From positions 4,429,501 through 4,493,500 of the forward strand of contig SPDT01000006.1 of the NCBI GenBank assembly GCA_008477525.1: DNA of 64,000 nt, in the 5' to 3' direction. A program made the translations under genes and the position numbers. The notes under the pieces are model-generated. The model searched no databases and had not been told where the DNA came from. It was given only the letters and a program-made list of their open reading frames with translations. Position 1 is the first letter of the stretch, and the number at the start of each line of letters is the position of its first letter. Origin of the DNA: Hypomyces perniciosus (lineage: Eukaryota; Ascomycota; Sordariomycetes; Hypocreales; Hypocreaceae). Below, piece after piece: positions 1 through 11,670 of this stretch.

Positions 1-870
1 ATCCCTATGATGTTAACAGCCATAGCATATATTATCTGGCTTGATGGTTTTGTCTGAGAGCACGTGGCATATGGTTACCAAAGCTGGCCCCATATCTTCG
101 CCAAAATGTCGACATTGTACATTGTATGGAGTAGTATCGATGAACGGGACCCTGTCTCGCTTGTCGGCCCTGTGTTCCGTGCGCCATGCCCAGGCCGACT
201 CGCCGTCGATCGGACCGGAAGCGAGAGAAGCGAGAGAAGCGAGCGAGAGATACAGGCAATGGTTGCGCCTGTACTCCGTGCTCCGTACGATCTGATGGAA
301 TCAATCATGGTAGGAGGATAGATGTCTGTCGACCCAGGAAAGCTTCTAAGCGACCTGTAAAGCCACACGGTACGGATAGGTCCCAACTGCTGGAGTCTGG
401 TAAGTATTTGTCCGACCGACGCCCAATTCTAGCTCCCTTTGGCCAAGCCCTGGCCTTAACCGCCGGCCACTGCATGGCGTATGGTTGTTCAAGAGGCGGC
501 CAGTCACGGGAAGCGTCCACCGCAGCCTCTCGTACTGTGTGTGGGCTCCTGGGAGGAGGGAGAGATCCATCCAATGCGCCTGAGCGTGTTGGCGTGATCA
601 GATCAGTCCAAATGCAGCGGCTTGCATCTCGTCGTCGTATTATCGTATCAATCAAGCCTTGGAGGAGAGGGGAAGAAAAGGAAGAAGAAAAATTGGGGGC
701 GTGCTCAGCCATGATTCGGCGGGCTGGAGCAGCCACAAGGGATGGCGGAGGGGCGTAAGAAATCTGAGGCAGCCAGTCAGGATCGCGGGTGGCGTTAGCG
801 CCAGGTCCCCACAACAAGCAGCGACTCTGAAGCGATGCACCAGGCGCGTTTCATCTCGAGAAGCCCTTCT

Positions 871-895
871 TTTTGTGTTTTTGTGTTTTTGTGTG
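871..895. repeat. TTTTGTG short tandem repeat
   Basis: About three copies of a TTTTTGTG-like unit in tandem. It is intergenic and without evident function. Confidence 0.8.
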
Positions 896-1010
896 CTTCC
901 AGCTTGGGCAAGCAAATCCGTGTGTGATGCCGGCGGCCACGAGAGAGGCAAAGAGGCGGGTCATGCAGTTGGCGCACGTCCGCATTCTCGGACTATAGAT
1001 CAACAGATGG

Positions 1011-1075
1011 AATACTAATACTAATACTAATACTAATACTACTCGCGGACGAAGTAGTAATAGTAGTAGTAGCAT
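1011..1075. repeat. TACTAA and AGT trinucleotide microsatellites
   Basis: Five tandem copies of an ATACTA-type unit are followed, after a short spacer, by an AGTAGT run. Simple-sequence DNA of this AGT/ACT type recurs throughout the intergenic parts of the window. Confidence 0.8.
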
Positions 1076-1322
1076 AATAGTCGTGTTTCGCTGGTAGCAC
1101 AGGGCAGTAGTAGTAATATCCGATATCGTATCTGATAGTAATGCTACGAAGTAGATGTAGAAGAAAGACAATAGGACGAAGACAAAGAACCTTAATTACC
1201 TAATCATATGTACAAAAGTAATACTCCGTAGGTAGGTACTCGTACGAAGTACATACTAGGTACTGAACAATGCCACAGCAAAAGGCCGACTTGCTGCTAT
1301 GTGCCATCCACATCTTCCCTAC

Positions 1323-1742
1323 TTAGGATTCAAACTCATCATCTGTTCTCCAGTCAGTAGTAGTAGTATTCCGTTCGGGAATGTAGAAGAAGGTGATGGC
1401 ATAGTATCCACTGCGAATTCCACCAGCTACCATTGCGTCATCAGGAGTGGTTCGGGAAATGTCAAAGCACATCCTCACTCTCTGCGTCGTCATGACCGAA
1501 CATCTGATGCGGATCCATGGGAATGGAACGGTAATTATCTTACTCTCCCAATACGTATTAGGAATAAGAGGGCTCATCGATGCCATCTGTCTGACTGAAA
1601 ACTGTACGCAAGTCCATTGGCAACACCACCAGTCCGGAATTCTTACGATGGCTAACGCAATGTACATCAGCGATAGACTTGCGTTGCTGATCAACACCAT
1701 CTTCCAAGTCGCTATGATGTGGCTTTGAAAAGGTTCTGACAT
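1323..1742 (-). CDS. Weak hypothetical protein or relic, 139 codons
   Basis: An ATG-started frame of 139 codons on the minus strand. Its composition (several tryptophans, a central VPFPWIRIRCSV segment, a C-terminal part with GGIRSGYY) looks more protein-like than neighbouring frames, but I recognise no family and no clear introns or flanking exons. It sits inside a repeat-rich intergenic region. It could be a decayed gene fragment or simply a chance frame. A low-confidence entry kept because nothing else explains this stretch. Confidence 0.2.
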   Translation of the reverse strand: MSEPFQSHIIATWKMVLISNASLSLMYIALAIVRIPDWWCCQWTCVQFSVRQMASMSPLIPNTYWESKIITVPFPWIRIRCSVMTTQRVRMCFDISRTTPDDAMVAGGIRSGYYAITFFYIPERNTTTTDWRTDDEFES

Positions 1743-3177
1743 GATCGACCTGCTGCCGTTCTTACGCCATCCTGTTCTTGGCGATCCTCCGACGTACGAT
1801 TGCGCCTAAACACCGGTGTAAATAGTGTAGGATGCGGATTTGGCGTTGCATTGCCCGTGAGAATAGCTGTCGTGTGAGTTTATTGTGGAACTATGAGGTG
1901 CAGTACTCCGTAGTATTAACTATAGCACGACAAGCTTGCTTCGTACTTCGTACATCAAAAACCCTTGCCATCTAAGATGCGCTATACGTGTTTCCCCCCA
2001 TTCCAACAATACCAACATCCACTTTTTGTCTGTCCAAGCACAGTGGATATAAGCGCTGTGAATGCCATTTGAACTCTGCATGGCGGCGGTCAAAACTCTC
2101 GCAAGTGGGAACCAAGTAAAGAGGAGTAAGAGAGCAGTTATCTTGCTTGCAGGAAGAATAGCTTGCCCCCGGCGAGCTTCACAACAGGTTGAGGGTCCAA
2201 TCAGAAGGCCAGTCGTATATGGCTGCTGTATGTGGCCGTCTCATGAGCCGCCGAACTATCGAGAGTCTGATTACCTCGCATTAAACTAAGTGAGCTGGCA
2301 ATGGCATGGCAACAAGTCTAAACAATCATTCGTCCGGTCATCTGCCCGAGTGTTGTCATGTAAAGTGTTCCGGACTAAACCTGCATGGACAGATGAGCAG
2401 AGGGTTCGGCGGCTTCGGCTCCATCATTATGCAGTCCAAAGGCATCCTGCCGGGGGGTGTGGATGAGGAGGAATAACGACAGAGCGGACAGACATATTCC
2501 TTGGGCGTTGACGATGTGATTTTGGTGGTTGAAATGCTGGCCTGTTATGATGAGCAGCGCGACATATAATAGCCGTGCGCTTGCAGGCCGCTCCGTGCAA
2601 AGCCACTAATCCCAACAATGAACATGTGTCTGCGGAGCGGAGTACTACCTTATGTATGTGTACGAAGTAGCAACGCACTGTTCTATGTTCTCGTAGGAAG
2701 GCTAGAAATGCGTGGAGATAAGGTGCTTAACTTGATTGCGTAGGTTGTATCGTCGCTTTGAATCCTACTAAGAGTGCAGATGGAGCCAGGCCGAGCATTT
2801 GGGCGAGGTTCCGTTTGAAACTGAAGAGAAAATCCTTGGACACGGTGAATAGCGCCTGAAAGCCGAATCTCCGTAGTCCGAGGTCCGCCTGGAGGCTTGT
2901 TGGAGAACCCCCTTTTGCAGCTCTTCTCTTCCTTGTGCCTCATGCTTTCTCATCAACCCACGCCCTCAGCTTTCTTCTTCCCACACCCTCTCCCGCCGTG
3001 TGGCGCATCCCTCCTTCAGATGCATGGCCCGGTTTTTTTTTTTGCTCTGTTCCCCCCTGGCTACCAAACGTCGCCTTGTTGTGGAGACTGTATGCAGCGC
3101 AGTGCAGTGCAGTGCAAGACGGATGTGCGAAGTACGGAGTACGTAAAGTGAACTGCGAGTAAGTGAGTGCGTCCTGT

Positions 3178-3204
3178 TGTGTGTGTGTGTGTGTGCGCGT
3201 GCGC
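3178..3204. repeat. GT dinucleotide microsatellite
   Basis: Roughly nine GT dinucleotides run into a short GC/GT mixed tail. It is intergenic. Confidence 0.85.
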
Positions 3205-3776
3205 AGGAGCGTGACTGTTCCGAACAGCGGCCAGCAGCGCTCCGACCACACCACAACACCACAATGCCCGCTCTCTTGTCCTCTTGTCTGCTCGATGCTG
3301 GTCAGTGCTTGTCTTCGGGGCTTGGTCAGTGCTTGGCCTGGCCAGTGGAGATGCTGCTGAATGTTGGTTGCACTCTTGGACTGACTCCGTCCTCTGTGCT
3401 GCCATGATGTACATAATAATAGTTCACCAGAGCCTTGGGGGGTCTAGCAGCGAGGTGTGCCGCTGGGAGGCGCTGTGCTGCGTGCTGTAAATTCCTCGTT
3501 GGGGGCCCACGCCCTCCCATCCCCCCCCAATCGCCCACCACCCTTTTGGCCCTACAGGCTAGAGGTAGCCCAACTTCCCCGTTAGCTGGGGCTCGCTCTG
3601 CTGTTGTGTGCTAATCCTGGTCCCCTTGAGCCAGCGACCGCGCGAGCGAGTGCCTGGCGCTTTCGACGGCTAGCAGCCACACCACCTCATTAAACGTCCC
3701 ATTCCCCCAATCCCCCATCCTCACATCCGTTCTTCTGAAATCTCTTCCTGTGTTTCTTATTTCCACGTCTCTGCCC

Positions 3777-3832
3777 TTTTTCACTTTTCCCTCTCTCTCT
3801 CTTCCTCTCTACCCCTCTCCTCCCGTTTCCGT
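3777..3832 (+). promoter_or_regulatory. Pyrimidine-rich promoter tract of steA
   Basis: A nearly pure C/T stretch rich in CTCTCT units lies some 650 bases before the steA start codon. CT-rich tracts near transcription starts are common in filamentous ascomycete promoters. The assignment to steA rests on position and orientation only. Confidence 0.35.
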
Positions 3833-4030
3833 TTCATTCGGAGCCGCACATAATCCTCTCGTGCTCGCTTTTTCTTTCCCATCTTTTTTCCTTGGTTGAT
3901 TGATTGATTGATTGTCCTGGGCCAGGTTGTCCCTAATCGCGCACAGTCTCGCTCGCCGTCACTCCATCGCTTCAAAACACGACTCGTCGCGGGGCTCGTC
4001 GACTCCCCCCCTTGATGGCTTTTTCGTTTC

Positions 4031-4036
4031 TATAAA
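4031..4036 (+). promoter_or_regulatory. TATAAA box candidate upstream of steA
   Basis: A TATAAA hexamer lies about 435 bases upstream of the steA ATG. From here to that ATG I find no other ATG, so a transcript starting just downstream would have an ATG-free leader of roughly 400 bases. This supports the chosen start codon. The box itself is only a sequence match. Confidence 0.35.
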
Positions 4037-4465
4037 CGTTTAATTCTTCTGCGACCGTCACAGTAGACTCTGCGATTAGGGTCCATCGAGCTAGCTGTCT
4101 CTCAATCACCTCGGCGGTCGACATCGACGCAACCACTTCATTCGCTTGACGCAGTTTGTCGGGTCGTCATTTGCTGTGCATCATTTCTATCATTTCGAGC
4201 TGGTCTCCCATCGTCCTCATCTTGTCGAATCGCCATCGTCGCGAATCCCAGGCAGCGCCTGTCGTTTTTTTTCATCGTCTACGCACCGATCACTCCGATT
4301 ACACACGCTTTGCGCCTTTGTCGCTCCCTTTCCGGCGCCACTTCACGATAACCGCCGGACTCGCCCGCCAACGCCAATTGTACAGGCTCGCACAACCAAC
4401 GGTTTTCTCGCTTCGCTCTTGGACTGACCATCTGTGGTCACGTCGCCTTTACAACCCCGCACAAA

Positions 4466-6770
4466 ATGTATTCACAACACACGGCCATGGCGCCTCAAAA
4501 GCCAGAGACATTCATGTTGAGCACCGAGGCTCAACAAGCGCTGCCCCATGATGCTCAGGTCGCTCTTCAGCAGGTGGACAACTGTGCGTATACGCCCCAA
4601 ATTCTGTTACTTGAAAAGGGGACCCTAGCTGACACCATGGCCAGTGAAATACTTCCTCATCTCCGCTCCTGTTGACTGGCAGGCAGACCAGTACATCCGG
4701 CGGTTTCTTCTGCCGACGGGCGAATATGTCTCTTGCGTTTTGTGGTAGGTTGCGCTCATACCACAAGCTGCGACGGGTTGTTGCGCATACTAAACTCCAT
4801 CTGCAGGAACAATCTCTTCCATATCTCCGGCACGGATATTGTGCGATGCCTTTCATTCAGATTCCAGGCGTTTGGTCGCCCCGTTAAGAACTCCAAGAAG
4901 TTCGAGGAGGGAATTTTTTCCGACCTGAGAAATCTCAAGTCGGGCACTGATGCCTCCCTGGAGGAGCCAAAGAGTGCTTTCCTCGACTTCCTCTACAAGA
5001 ACAACTGTATTCGAACCCAAAAGAAGCAAAAGGTCTTCTACTGGTATAGCGTGCCGCATGACCGGCTCTTCTTGGATGCCTTGGAGCGGGACTTGAAGCG
5101 CGAGAAGATGGGCCAGGAAGCCACCACTGTTGCTGTTAGCGAGCCTGCGCTGTCGTTCCAATACGACTCCTCTCAGAGTCTCTATGAGCAGCTGACGAAA
5201 AGCCAACAAGCCAACTCCTCCTCCTTCAACGCCCAGTCGTCCTCGTTCAACCAGAGCCAGTCTACCTCTCCTGTCATGAGGGCTATGGACTCAATGCCTC
5301 CCCCCAGCATGATTCCTCAAACGATGGCCCCTTTAGCGGACGCGATGGACTCGATGGTCTCGTATGACACTATGGCAATGACGGCTGCTGTGCCGCAGCA
5401 GGTTGCAGCAGTCAAGAGGGAGGCTGACTTCACTCGTGTTCATTACAACCAGAATGGCATTCCCATCACCCACAACCACCAGCGTCACGCTTCAATGCCA
5501 GCTTATGGTCTGGAGTATTCGCCGGCTCCCTCGTTCGTGTCCTCAGGTTACGAAGATTATGGTAGCCGAGGTCTTTCTTTCGAACCCATCACCCCTCCCC
5601 AACGCGCGCTAGGAATGACCGCAGAGCCCGCGTACATTGCCAACGAGGAGACAGGCCTCTACTCTGCCATCCCCGACCACTTGTCAGGGATGAACGCACT
5701 GAATGGAATGGTTCAGCTTCCTCCATCCAACCTGACGGGAGCTCAGTTCCCTCGCTCATATGGTGCAAACAACATTTACGCAGCTGTTATTGAAGGCTCA
5801 CCCACCTACAAGCAGCGAAGACGCCGCACATCCATTCCCCCATCCCTCTCTGCGGTTGCTCCTGCGCCTACCTCGACTCCAGCCGTTCCCCATAGGCCCT
5901 CTGACCTACGGAGGTCTGTGTCTGTTTCTATCGGACCCGTTGCCGAGGGCGATGAGTCTGCCGACAATTCGCCCCCTGGCTTGGCCTACAGCAGCTCAGC
6001 AGTGTCGATGACTAACCCGCGCGGAGATATGGTTGATATTTCAAGACATGGAACTCCCCTGTCTGCTGTGCGTGGTAGTCCTGCTGTGCATCCTGTTACT
6101 CTTCAGCAGGAGTTCGCCCATGTTGTGAGCGACGAAATCTCCGGCGATGGCCGGATGATGGCCGGTCACAATGGCGTGATTCGACGCGCGCGTTCTGCTA
6201 CCGTCATGGAACTTGGACCGTATCCTCACAAGTCCCACTCATGTCCAATTCCCACTTGCGGCCGTTTGTTCAAGCGCCTTGAACATCTCAAGCGGTATGA
6301 GCCATGGTTGATAATTACTTCAGGCAATTCTAACTTGAATCTTAGACATGTGCGAACACACACACAAGAGAAGCCCTATATCTGCCCTCACTGCAGCAAA
6401 GCATTCTCCAGATCAGATAATCTTGCACAGTATGCTTCCCAGTCCTTTTCTTTTCTATGCAAAGAATTTGCTAACCCGCCCTTCTAGACACAAACGGACT
6501 CACAGTCGCGAGGATGGTGGCGAGGGTGCGATGAATCTCTCAACTGAGGAGGAGGACGAGTATTCCGGCGAAGAGCAACTCGGCTCCGTTGAAGAGGCCT
6601 CTCCTACGTCCGAGGTGGCCTACGTTACCGGCTCTACAAATGCGATAAGCGACACCATCTCCCCACCTCACACGATGGCTTCGAGTCATAGCTTCAACAG
6701 TCTCCAGACACTAAGCATGCCAATGACCATCGGCCAACCGACTCCCATCAATGCTGGGGTCGCGATGTAA
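4466..6770 (+). CDS. steA: SteA, Ste12-like transcription factor
   Basis: Encodes the filamentous-fungal Ste12 homologue, the nuclear end point of the pheromone/filamentation MAP-kinase pathway, needed for sexual development in aspergilli. Exons by phase and splice signals: 4466-4583, 4645-4744, 4807-6294, 6346-6429, 6488-6770, giving 690 residues. The STE homeodomain-like DNA-binding region lies at about residues 35-160 (includes QYIRRFLLPTGEYVSCVLW and FRFQAFGRPVKNSKKFEEG). A long Ser/Pro/Met-rich middle follows, with an RQRRRR-like basic patch near KQRRRRTSIPPS. Two C2H2 fingers near residues 549-573 and 580-602 are the SteA-specific addition absent from yeast Ste12. The last two introns fall inside the first and second finger. 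Start chosen because no earlier ATG exists in the leader and MYSQH is the usual beginning. Family match is strong. Confidence 0.95.
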
Positions 6771-7350
6771 TGCAGTTCACTCCACGAAATGACTTTCACA
6801 TTTATTTTCCTCCAATTTATTTGCGTCATGACATCTTTTCTGTTTTATCGGTCTCATCTGATGAGGGTTTCAACCGAGTACCCACAGTGTACTCTCTCCC
6901 TTCCTTTTTCTTTCTTTTGACCTTCTTACTTCAGCTTTATGCGTCAGTTGAACTCGGGTTGTCATTTGTGGTTGCAAAAAGGATGTGCCCTATAGACCTG
7001 GGCTCGGGATGGCTGGGTATGGTTGACACTCTTGTCACCAGCCCTCGTAAGATATTAAGAGAGGGATATTGTATGGGGCAGGAGAGAATTCGACTGTATA
7101 TATATAGTTTCTTTATCCCGGTTGATGGGTATGACCCTCTGGAGGTATCCAGAGATGAGAAGAAAAGATCTTCTCAGTGGGAGGGTCAAATAAGTGATAG
7201 ACACGAACAGAAGAAGAATTGTCCATTAACCTAGTACGATTTAAATCATGTCCGTGATATCCCTTGAACCTATGATCCTTCCAATGTGTTGTGGTTAGTT
7301 CAACACCATGAACTTATTGAACGACTAAATTGGTATTAATAACCATAATC
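6771..7350. other. Convergent 3' region between steA and FAF1-like gene
   Basis: The two genes end tail to tail here. The first 460 bases on the plus strand are an open frame with no recognisable product and are T-rich, most likely the steA 3' untranslated region. Nothing else is seen. Confidence 0.55.
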
Positions 7351-8358
7351 TTATCGTTTGCCTCTTTTTCGCCCGAACGTATCTCTTGAGCCTTCAATCA
7401 TCTTAACATCACGCTCATTCAACTTCAACTCCGCCCCCCTCAGCCGTCCCATACCAGGCCTATCCACTGCAAATCCACCGCCCCTCCTATCCCTCGTCTT
7501 CTTCTTGGGCGCCTCTCTCTCCAAGATGACGCCATTCTCCTTGGCCTCGCGCCTGCGCTTAGCTTCTCTGGTAGTAACGGCGGCGTTGATCCCCTTGCGC
7601 ATATGCATGGGCATTTTGTCTTGTTTGAGGATGGAGGTCTTGGAGCCAAGGGCTTGGATGCGCAGGTCGGTGGCCTTTTGGCGGATACGTCCCGCGGCGA
7701 ACGTTTTGGGTTCTGTGGGAGCTGTGCTGATGGATAGGGAGGAGAGGGACGTCGGGCGGTTGGGTGCGAGGAGGTGGGATTCGGCGAGGAGGCGGCGGAG
7801 TTCGAGGTCTTGGGCGAGGAGAGAAGGGGCGTCTTCGGGGAGGGCGGAGGATGAGGAGGAGGGCGCTTCGGGGGTTGTGGGTTTGGAGATGGCGGTTTGG
7901 TCGGGAGGGCGGGAGGACTGTGTAGATATTAGATAGGCACTCGCGGCGCGAAGGGGGCAGGGGACGGACCATGAAGGCTTTGAGCTCACGTTTGCTCATA
8001 GTTGTGGTTTTGGGCGCTTGCGACACGGAGTGGTCTACAACTTCGACGGCCGGAGTATCTGTATGCAGATCAGTATTCCATTCCTTGAGCATGGCTAATT
8101 CCTGCGCACGCTTTACTTACTGTCATCGTCTTCCTCGTCTGAGATCTCATCATCTGACAAGCCCCCCCATTCAGAATCCTCATCTTCGCTTTCGTTCTCG
8201 CTTTCGTTCTCGCCTTCGTCGTCTTGATCTTTCGTTGATTTGCTCTCCGACTCTGGCAATGGATTGAAGCGGGCCTCAAAGTGGCGGCGGAAGATTTCCT
8301 GTGCGTCTTCTTCGGATATTGAGGGCTCGGGGGCCTTGCGCTTTCCGAGGACAGCCAT
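7351..8358 (-). CDS. FAF1-like small-subunit rRNA processing factor
   Basis: Three exons on the minus strand: 8358-8121, 8058-7970, 7917-7351, spliced in phase to 297 residues. The N-terminus starts MAVLGKRKAPEPS and runs into a very acidic Asp/Glu/Ser block. The middle carries a long helical segment ending SKTSILKQDKMPMHMRKG. The C-terminus is highly basic, with repeated Lys/Arg clusters and a conserved GMGRLRGAELKL stretch followed by a terminal GRKRGKR. This architecture and the C-terminal motif resemble the DUF4602/FSAF1 family (yeast Faf1, human C1orf131), nucleolar proteins of the 40S pre-ribosome. The assignment is by motif recollection, so function is likely rather than proven. It is divergent to the enoyl-CoA hydratase gene. 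Confidence 0.65.
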
Positions 8359-8939
8359 TTTGAAGGACCTGGGTTGTCGATGGTATTCAATGTTGAGATG
8401 GTTGGGTTACATAGAAGCCATATCTCTTCGTTATCAGGAAACTTTTTTCTGCATTGGTTATTTTGGCGTATGTATCAGAGCTCTAACCCCACTATAATTG
8501 CTGACATAGTACTAGTAGTAGTAGTACTCCGTAGCAGTACTCCGTATAATGGTACACACTTAAACTACAAGGAACTAGTTATATCTTTCGAAGAGAATGA
8601 ATTGATGCTTAAATCTCATGTAAGTATCGATATTAATATTCCAGATTCATCGCAATTTCTTGAACACTACTGTCAGCAATGGCTTCCAGCGTCTCATCAA
8701 TACGGAGGCGGCAAAACCTACCTCCGCTTCCCCAGACTCGGCCATCGTCATCAGTACGTACCCATCCGTATCCTCGGCTCAAAGCCGATGCTTTCCAGCT
8801 GATACGGGTCCGGAGCAATAACTCCCATCACCCAGGCGTCCTATCTTCTGCCGCTTTCGCATTCTGCTTCCCAATTACCCGGTATTTCTGTCAACTGGAA
8901 CTGTTTCTACTTGCTTTTCTAGTCTATAAAGCTTCCAAA
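8359..8939. promoter_or_regulatory. Divergent intergenic region, FAF1-like / enoyl-CoA hydratase
   Basis: This 581-bp spacer must hold the promoters of both flanking genes. It contains an AGT-triplet run and two exact TACTCCGTA 9-mers (8525-8533, 8538-8546). No coding exon is evident in it. Confidence 0.5.
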
Positions 8940-9868
8940 ATGAACACGTTTCGGTTCTTGAGGCCTGTTGCCTCCAAGGTTCCTTTCCAGAACTCTACGC
9001 TGCCGCGGGTGGTGCGAGCATACAGCTCCAAATCATATGAATACATCCAGACCTCAACGCCAAAACCCGGTGTTAGCCAAGGTTAGAGTCGTCTATTCAA
9101 TGGAATTGCTTAGAATTTGTGTTAATTTGGTATGTAGTGACTCTGAACAGACCCAAGGCTCTCAATGCCTTGTGTACCCCTCTTATCAAGGAGCTTAATG
9201 AAGCTCTGAACGACTTCAATGCTTCGGATGACACCACGGTCATTATTCTCACCGGGTCGCAGAAGGCTTTCGCTGCTGGTGCGGATATAAAGGAGATGGC
9301 TCCCCTCACTTTCTCTGAGGCATACACCAAAGCCTTTATTGAGTCGTGGTCGCTTCTTACCACTGAGGTCAAGAAGCCCATCATTGCGGCAGTCTCTGGT
9401 CATGCTCTCGGTGGTGGCTGTGAGCTGGCTATGATGTGCGATCTCATCTACTGCACTGAGAATGCCAACTTTGGCCAGCCAGAGATCAAGCTGGGAACTA
9501 TCCCCGGCGCTGGCGGTAGCCAGCGACTCACGCGCGCTATTGGCAAGTCCAAGGCCATGGAGCTCATTCTCACGGGCAAGTCGTTCAGCGGCGCGGAAGC
9601 CGAGAAGTGGGGGGTTGCGGCCAGGACGTTCCCCACGTACGAGGCGTTGATGGAGGAGACTCTGAAGACAGCCGAGACTATTGCCGGATACTCTAGGGTT
9701 GCTGTCCAGGCTTGCAAGGAGGTGGTTAACAAGAGCCAGGACTTGCCGCTGAGAGACGGTGTGGAGTTTGAGAGGCGTGTTTTCCACAGCTTGTTTGGCA
9801 GCCAGGATCAGAAGATTGGCATGAAGGCGTTTGCTGAGAAGAAGAAGCCTGAGTGGACGCACTCTTGA
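8940..9868 (+). CDS. Mitochondrial enoyl-CoA hydratase
   Basis: Hydrates trans-2-enoyl-CoA to 3-hydroxyacyl-CoA in beta-oxidation or branched amino-acid breakdown. Two exons, 8940-9081 and 9138-9868, give 290 residues, the usual size of short-chain enoyl-CoA hydratases. The first 30 or so residues (MNTFRFLRPVASKVPF, Arg/Ser-rich, acid-free) look like a mitochondrial targeting peptide. The crotonase fold shows AAGADIKEM (oxyanion hole) and GGCELAMMCDLIYC followed by FGQPEIKLGTIPGAGGSQRL. The two catalytic glutamates are present near residues 140 and 160. The C-terminus KKKPEWTH is typical of ECHS1-type proteins. No peroxisomal SKL end. Well supported. Confidence 0.93.
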
Positions 9869-9916
9869 ATAGTTTGTCCTATTATGGACTATGAATGGGA
9901 TCGAGCAATCTGAGTT

Positions 9917-10779
9917 CTATGAGTTCTCCTGGTGCTCTGCAAGCGCCTCCTTTCCAATCCTGACCAGATCTTCGTTACTAAGCGTTTCCTTCTCGGCCCC
10001 TTTGATAGCTAGATTGAGAAGCGCGGCTGAGATCTCAGTCATCTCAACGATAGGAACGCCGACGAGACCACAGGTAACCGCTTGAAAGGCCTTCGCCGCC
10101 AAACTTGTCTGCTCTGAATACCTGACGTAGCCTGGCTTAGCTATATAGGCTTCCAGTGATCCACCACAATTTTTAGCGGACTCGAGAACGTGTGTCTCTA
10201 CCTCTCCCTGAGGATAGACGGTTAATGTACTGAGTCTATTTGATCACAAGTGGAAGGGGTGGGAACACACTCTCATCAAGCAGTAATCGCCCAAGATCCA
10301 AGGCTTCTTGCTTCAGTCTCGCTCGGCCTTGCAACCACTTGTATAAACGAAGCGGAGTGGCTTGGTAGCATTATTCCGTGGTAGCTGGGACATGCTTTCT
10401 AGGCCTGCTATTGTGTAATCCAAGCAGATCTTGCGCACCTCTTCCCATGATAGCCCCCTCGTTTGGGACGCTCTTAAAGCCATGAGCCTATCATATATGT
10501 CAATCATTATACCGGGCTTATGGTCTTGATGGACAGTGAATACCAAATACAGGCATCGGCGTCAGTCAGTTCTTGCTTGACGCTCTCTGAAAAATTCATG
10601 AAATCATCACACACAACAGACTTGAGCTTCGATTTATCGGCATCATGACCAAGATTTTGCGGCAGGGAAGTCTCACGGCGTGCGAGAGCTATAATGGAAG
10701 TGATAGTGGGAATGGAGAGGGCTCGGCGGATCACCCCTGTGGCAATGAAGCCGGTGGCACCAACGACAATGATCTTCAT
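9917..10779 (-). pseudogene. NmrA-like NAD(P)-binding protein interrupted by a TGA
   Basis: Reads as an atypical short-chain dehydrogenase/NmrA-like protein of about 247 residues. Exons by phase: 10779-10544, 10487-10271, 10207-9917. The N-terminus has the dinucleotide-binding GATGFIATGV motif, then SIIALARRE, and DADACIW ends the first Rossmann half. Exon 2 keeps frame through CLDYTIAGLESM and FVYTSGCKAERD. It then meets an in-frame TGA (10315-10313, codon 137) and continues uninterrupted with SKKPWILGDYCLMR to its donor site. Exon 3 is fully open and ends LVRIGKEALAEHQENS, as family members do. One base change (for example from CGA) would explain the break. It is probably a recent pseudogene or a strain-specific null. 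A sequencing error or programmed readthrough cannot be excluded. Confidence 0.75.
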
Positions 10780-11670
10780 TGTGACAGCAGCTTGAAGAGC
10801 ACAGATATCGATGGTTTTTCTATTGGCTGCTACTACCTATGTATATATATATATATATACTCGAGATAGGGTCCCAGCATGAGACAAGGCTGGATGTCTG
10901 ACTGGCTCGGTCTTCATCACGGCTTTGCGGGTGTGATTTCATCCGTAAACTCCGTCGATTGCTACAAGGTCAGCACACACTATCTTTAGCGACCTCAGAG
11001 GAACTTTAAGCGGGGGTTTTACCAGCGCCATCAAATATGTACTGGGCGTGTATACAAGGATGCGCATATGTGATCATAGTTCACTTGTTTGTCGATCAAG
11101 AGTATTGGATCTAATGAAAAGTATAAATGGAGAGTTGGGTGGGATGTGTTCTAATAGATCGGCCTATGCCATATCAGCTATACTGGTGATGTTATTAGTG
11201 ATGTTATAAGTGAACGTCATTCATTTAGTGACGATGATTAGTTAGGTATGGCCTGGGAGCTTTGACAAAGCTGCACTACAATGTTGGTCTGACGAATCGA
11301 ATCTTCTTCCTCCCCTAGAATCAGCACATGCATCCATCTCGCGTCTTCAAAAAACGAATAAAACGAAGCCAAGGCGAGCTGAGCGGGGTCGTTGTCAAGC
11401 AAGAAATAAACTTCGATAGATACGATGCACATCAAGTCAGACCAGGAGACTCTCATTGCTCAGCCGAGGGCGTGGCACTTTGTCAGGTACCATGAAGTAC
11501 CTGACCAACGCCACCAGGACACGAATCTGCAGCCTTCATGATCCGTGATCAAGCCGAGCCTTTTAATAGTACTACTCGTACATCTGCTCCGTATTCCCCC
11601 CCCCGTTTTCTGCGTGCGACGACCCCTTTCGCATGCATTGCAAAACTACAAAGTCCTGAGGGTATCATGA
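10780..11670. other. Intergenic region, upstream of the RING gene
   Basis: Holds a TA dinucleotide run (about 10841-10860) and otherwise AT-rich sequence. A 72-codon minus-strand frame (11238-11456) has no recognisable domain and no convincing partner exons. The promoter of the downstream RING gene should lie in the last few hundred bases, but no specific element stands out. Confidence 0.5.
10841..10860. repeat. TA dinucleotide run
   Basis: About nine alternating TA units lie just upstream of the NmrA-like gene start. It is a simple repeat, possibly within that gene's promoter. Confidence 0.7.

Larger units (their letters stand above)
1..4465. other. Gene-poor leader and upstream region of steA
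   Basis: No convincing conserved gene is visible on either strand here. Open frames are short, overlap each other and show no recognisable domain. The stretch holds many simple repeats: GAGAAGC units near 216-250, TTTTGTG units at 871-895, a TACTAA trinucleotide run near 1011-1045, AGT triplets near 1053-1075, a GT tract near 3178-3204 and a GATT tract at 3897-3914. The last 700 bases are pyrimidine-rich and probably form the steA promoter and 5' leader. One minus-strand frame (1323-1742) is listed separately as a weak candidate. Confidence 0.6.

Noticed and set aside
186..817. Overlapping frames of 170-190 codons on both strands
   Set aside because: Arg/Ser-rich composition typical of chance frames in GC-rich DNA, no domain, no splice partners, and they overlap each other.
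9122..9862. 246-codon minus-strand frame antisense to enoyl-CoA hydratase
   Set aside because: It is the shadow of a strongly conserved gene; codon structure of the sense strand explains it.
11238..11456. 72-codon minus-strand frame with moderately protein-like sequence
   Set aside because: No recognisable family, no neighbouring exons found, and too short to support a gene on its own.
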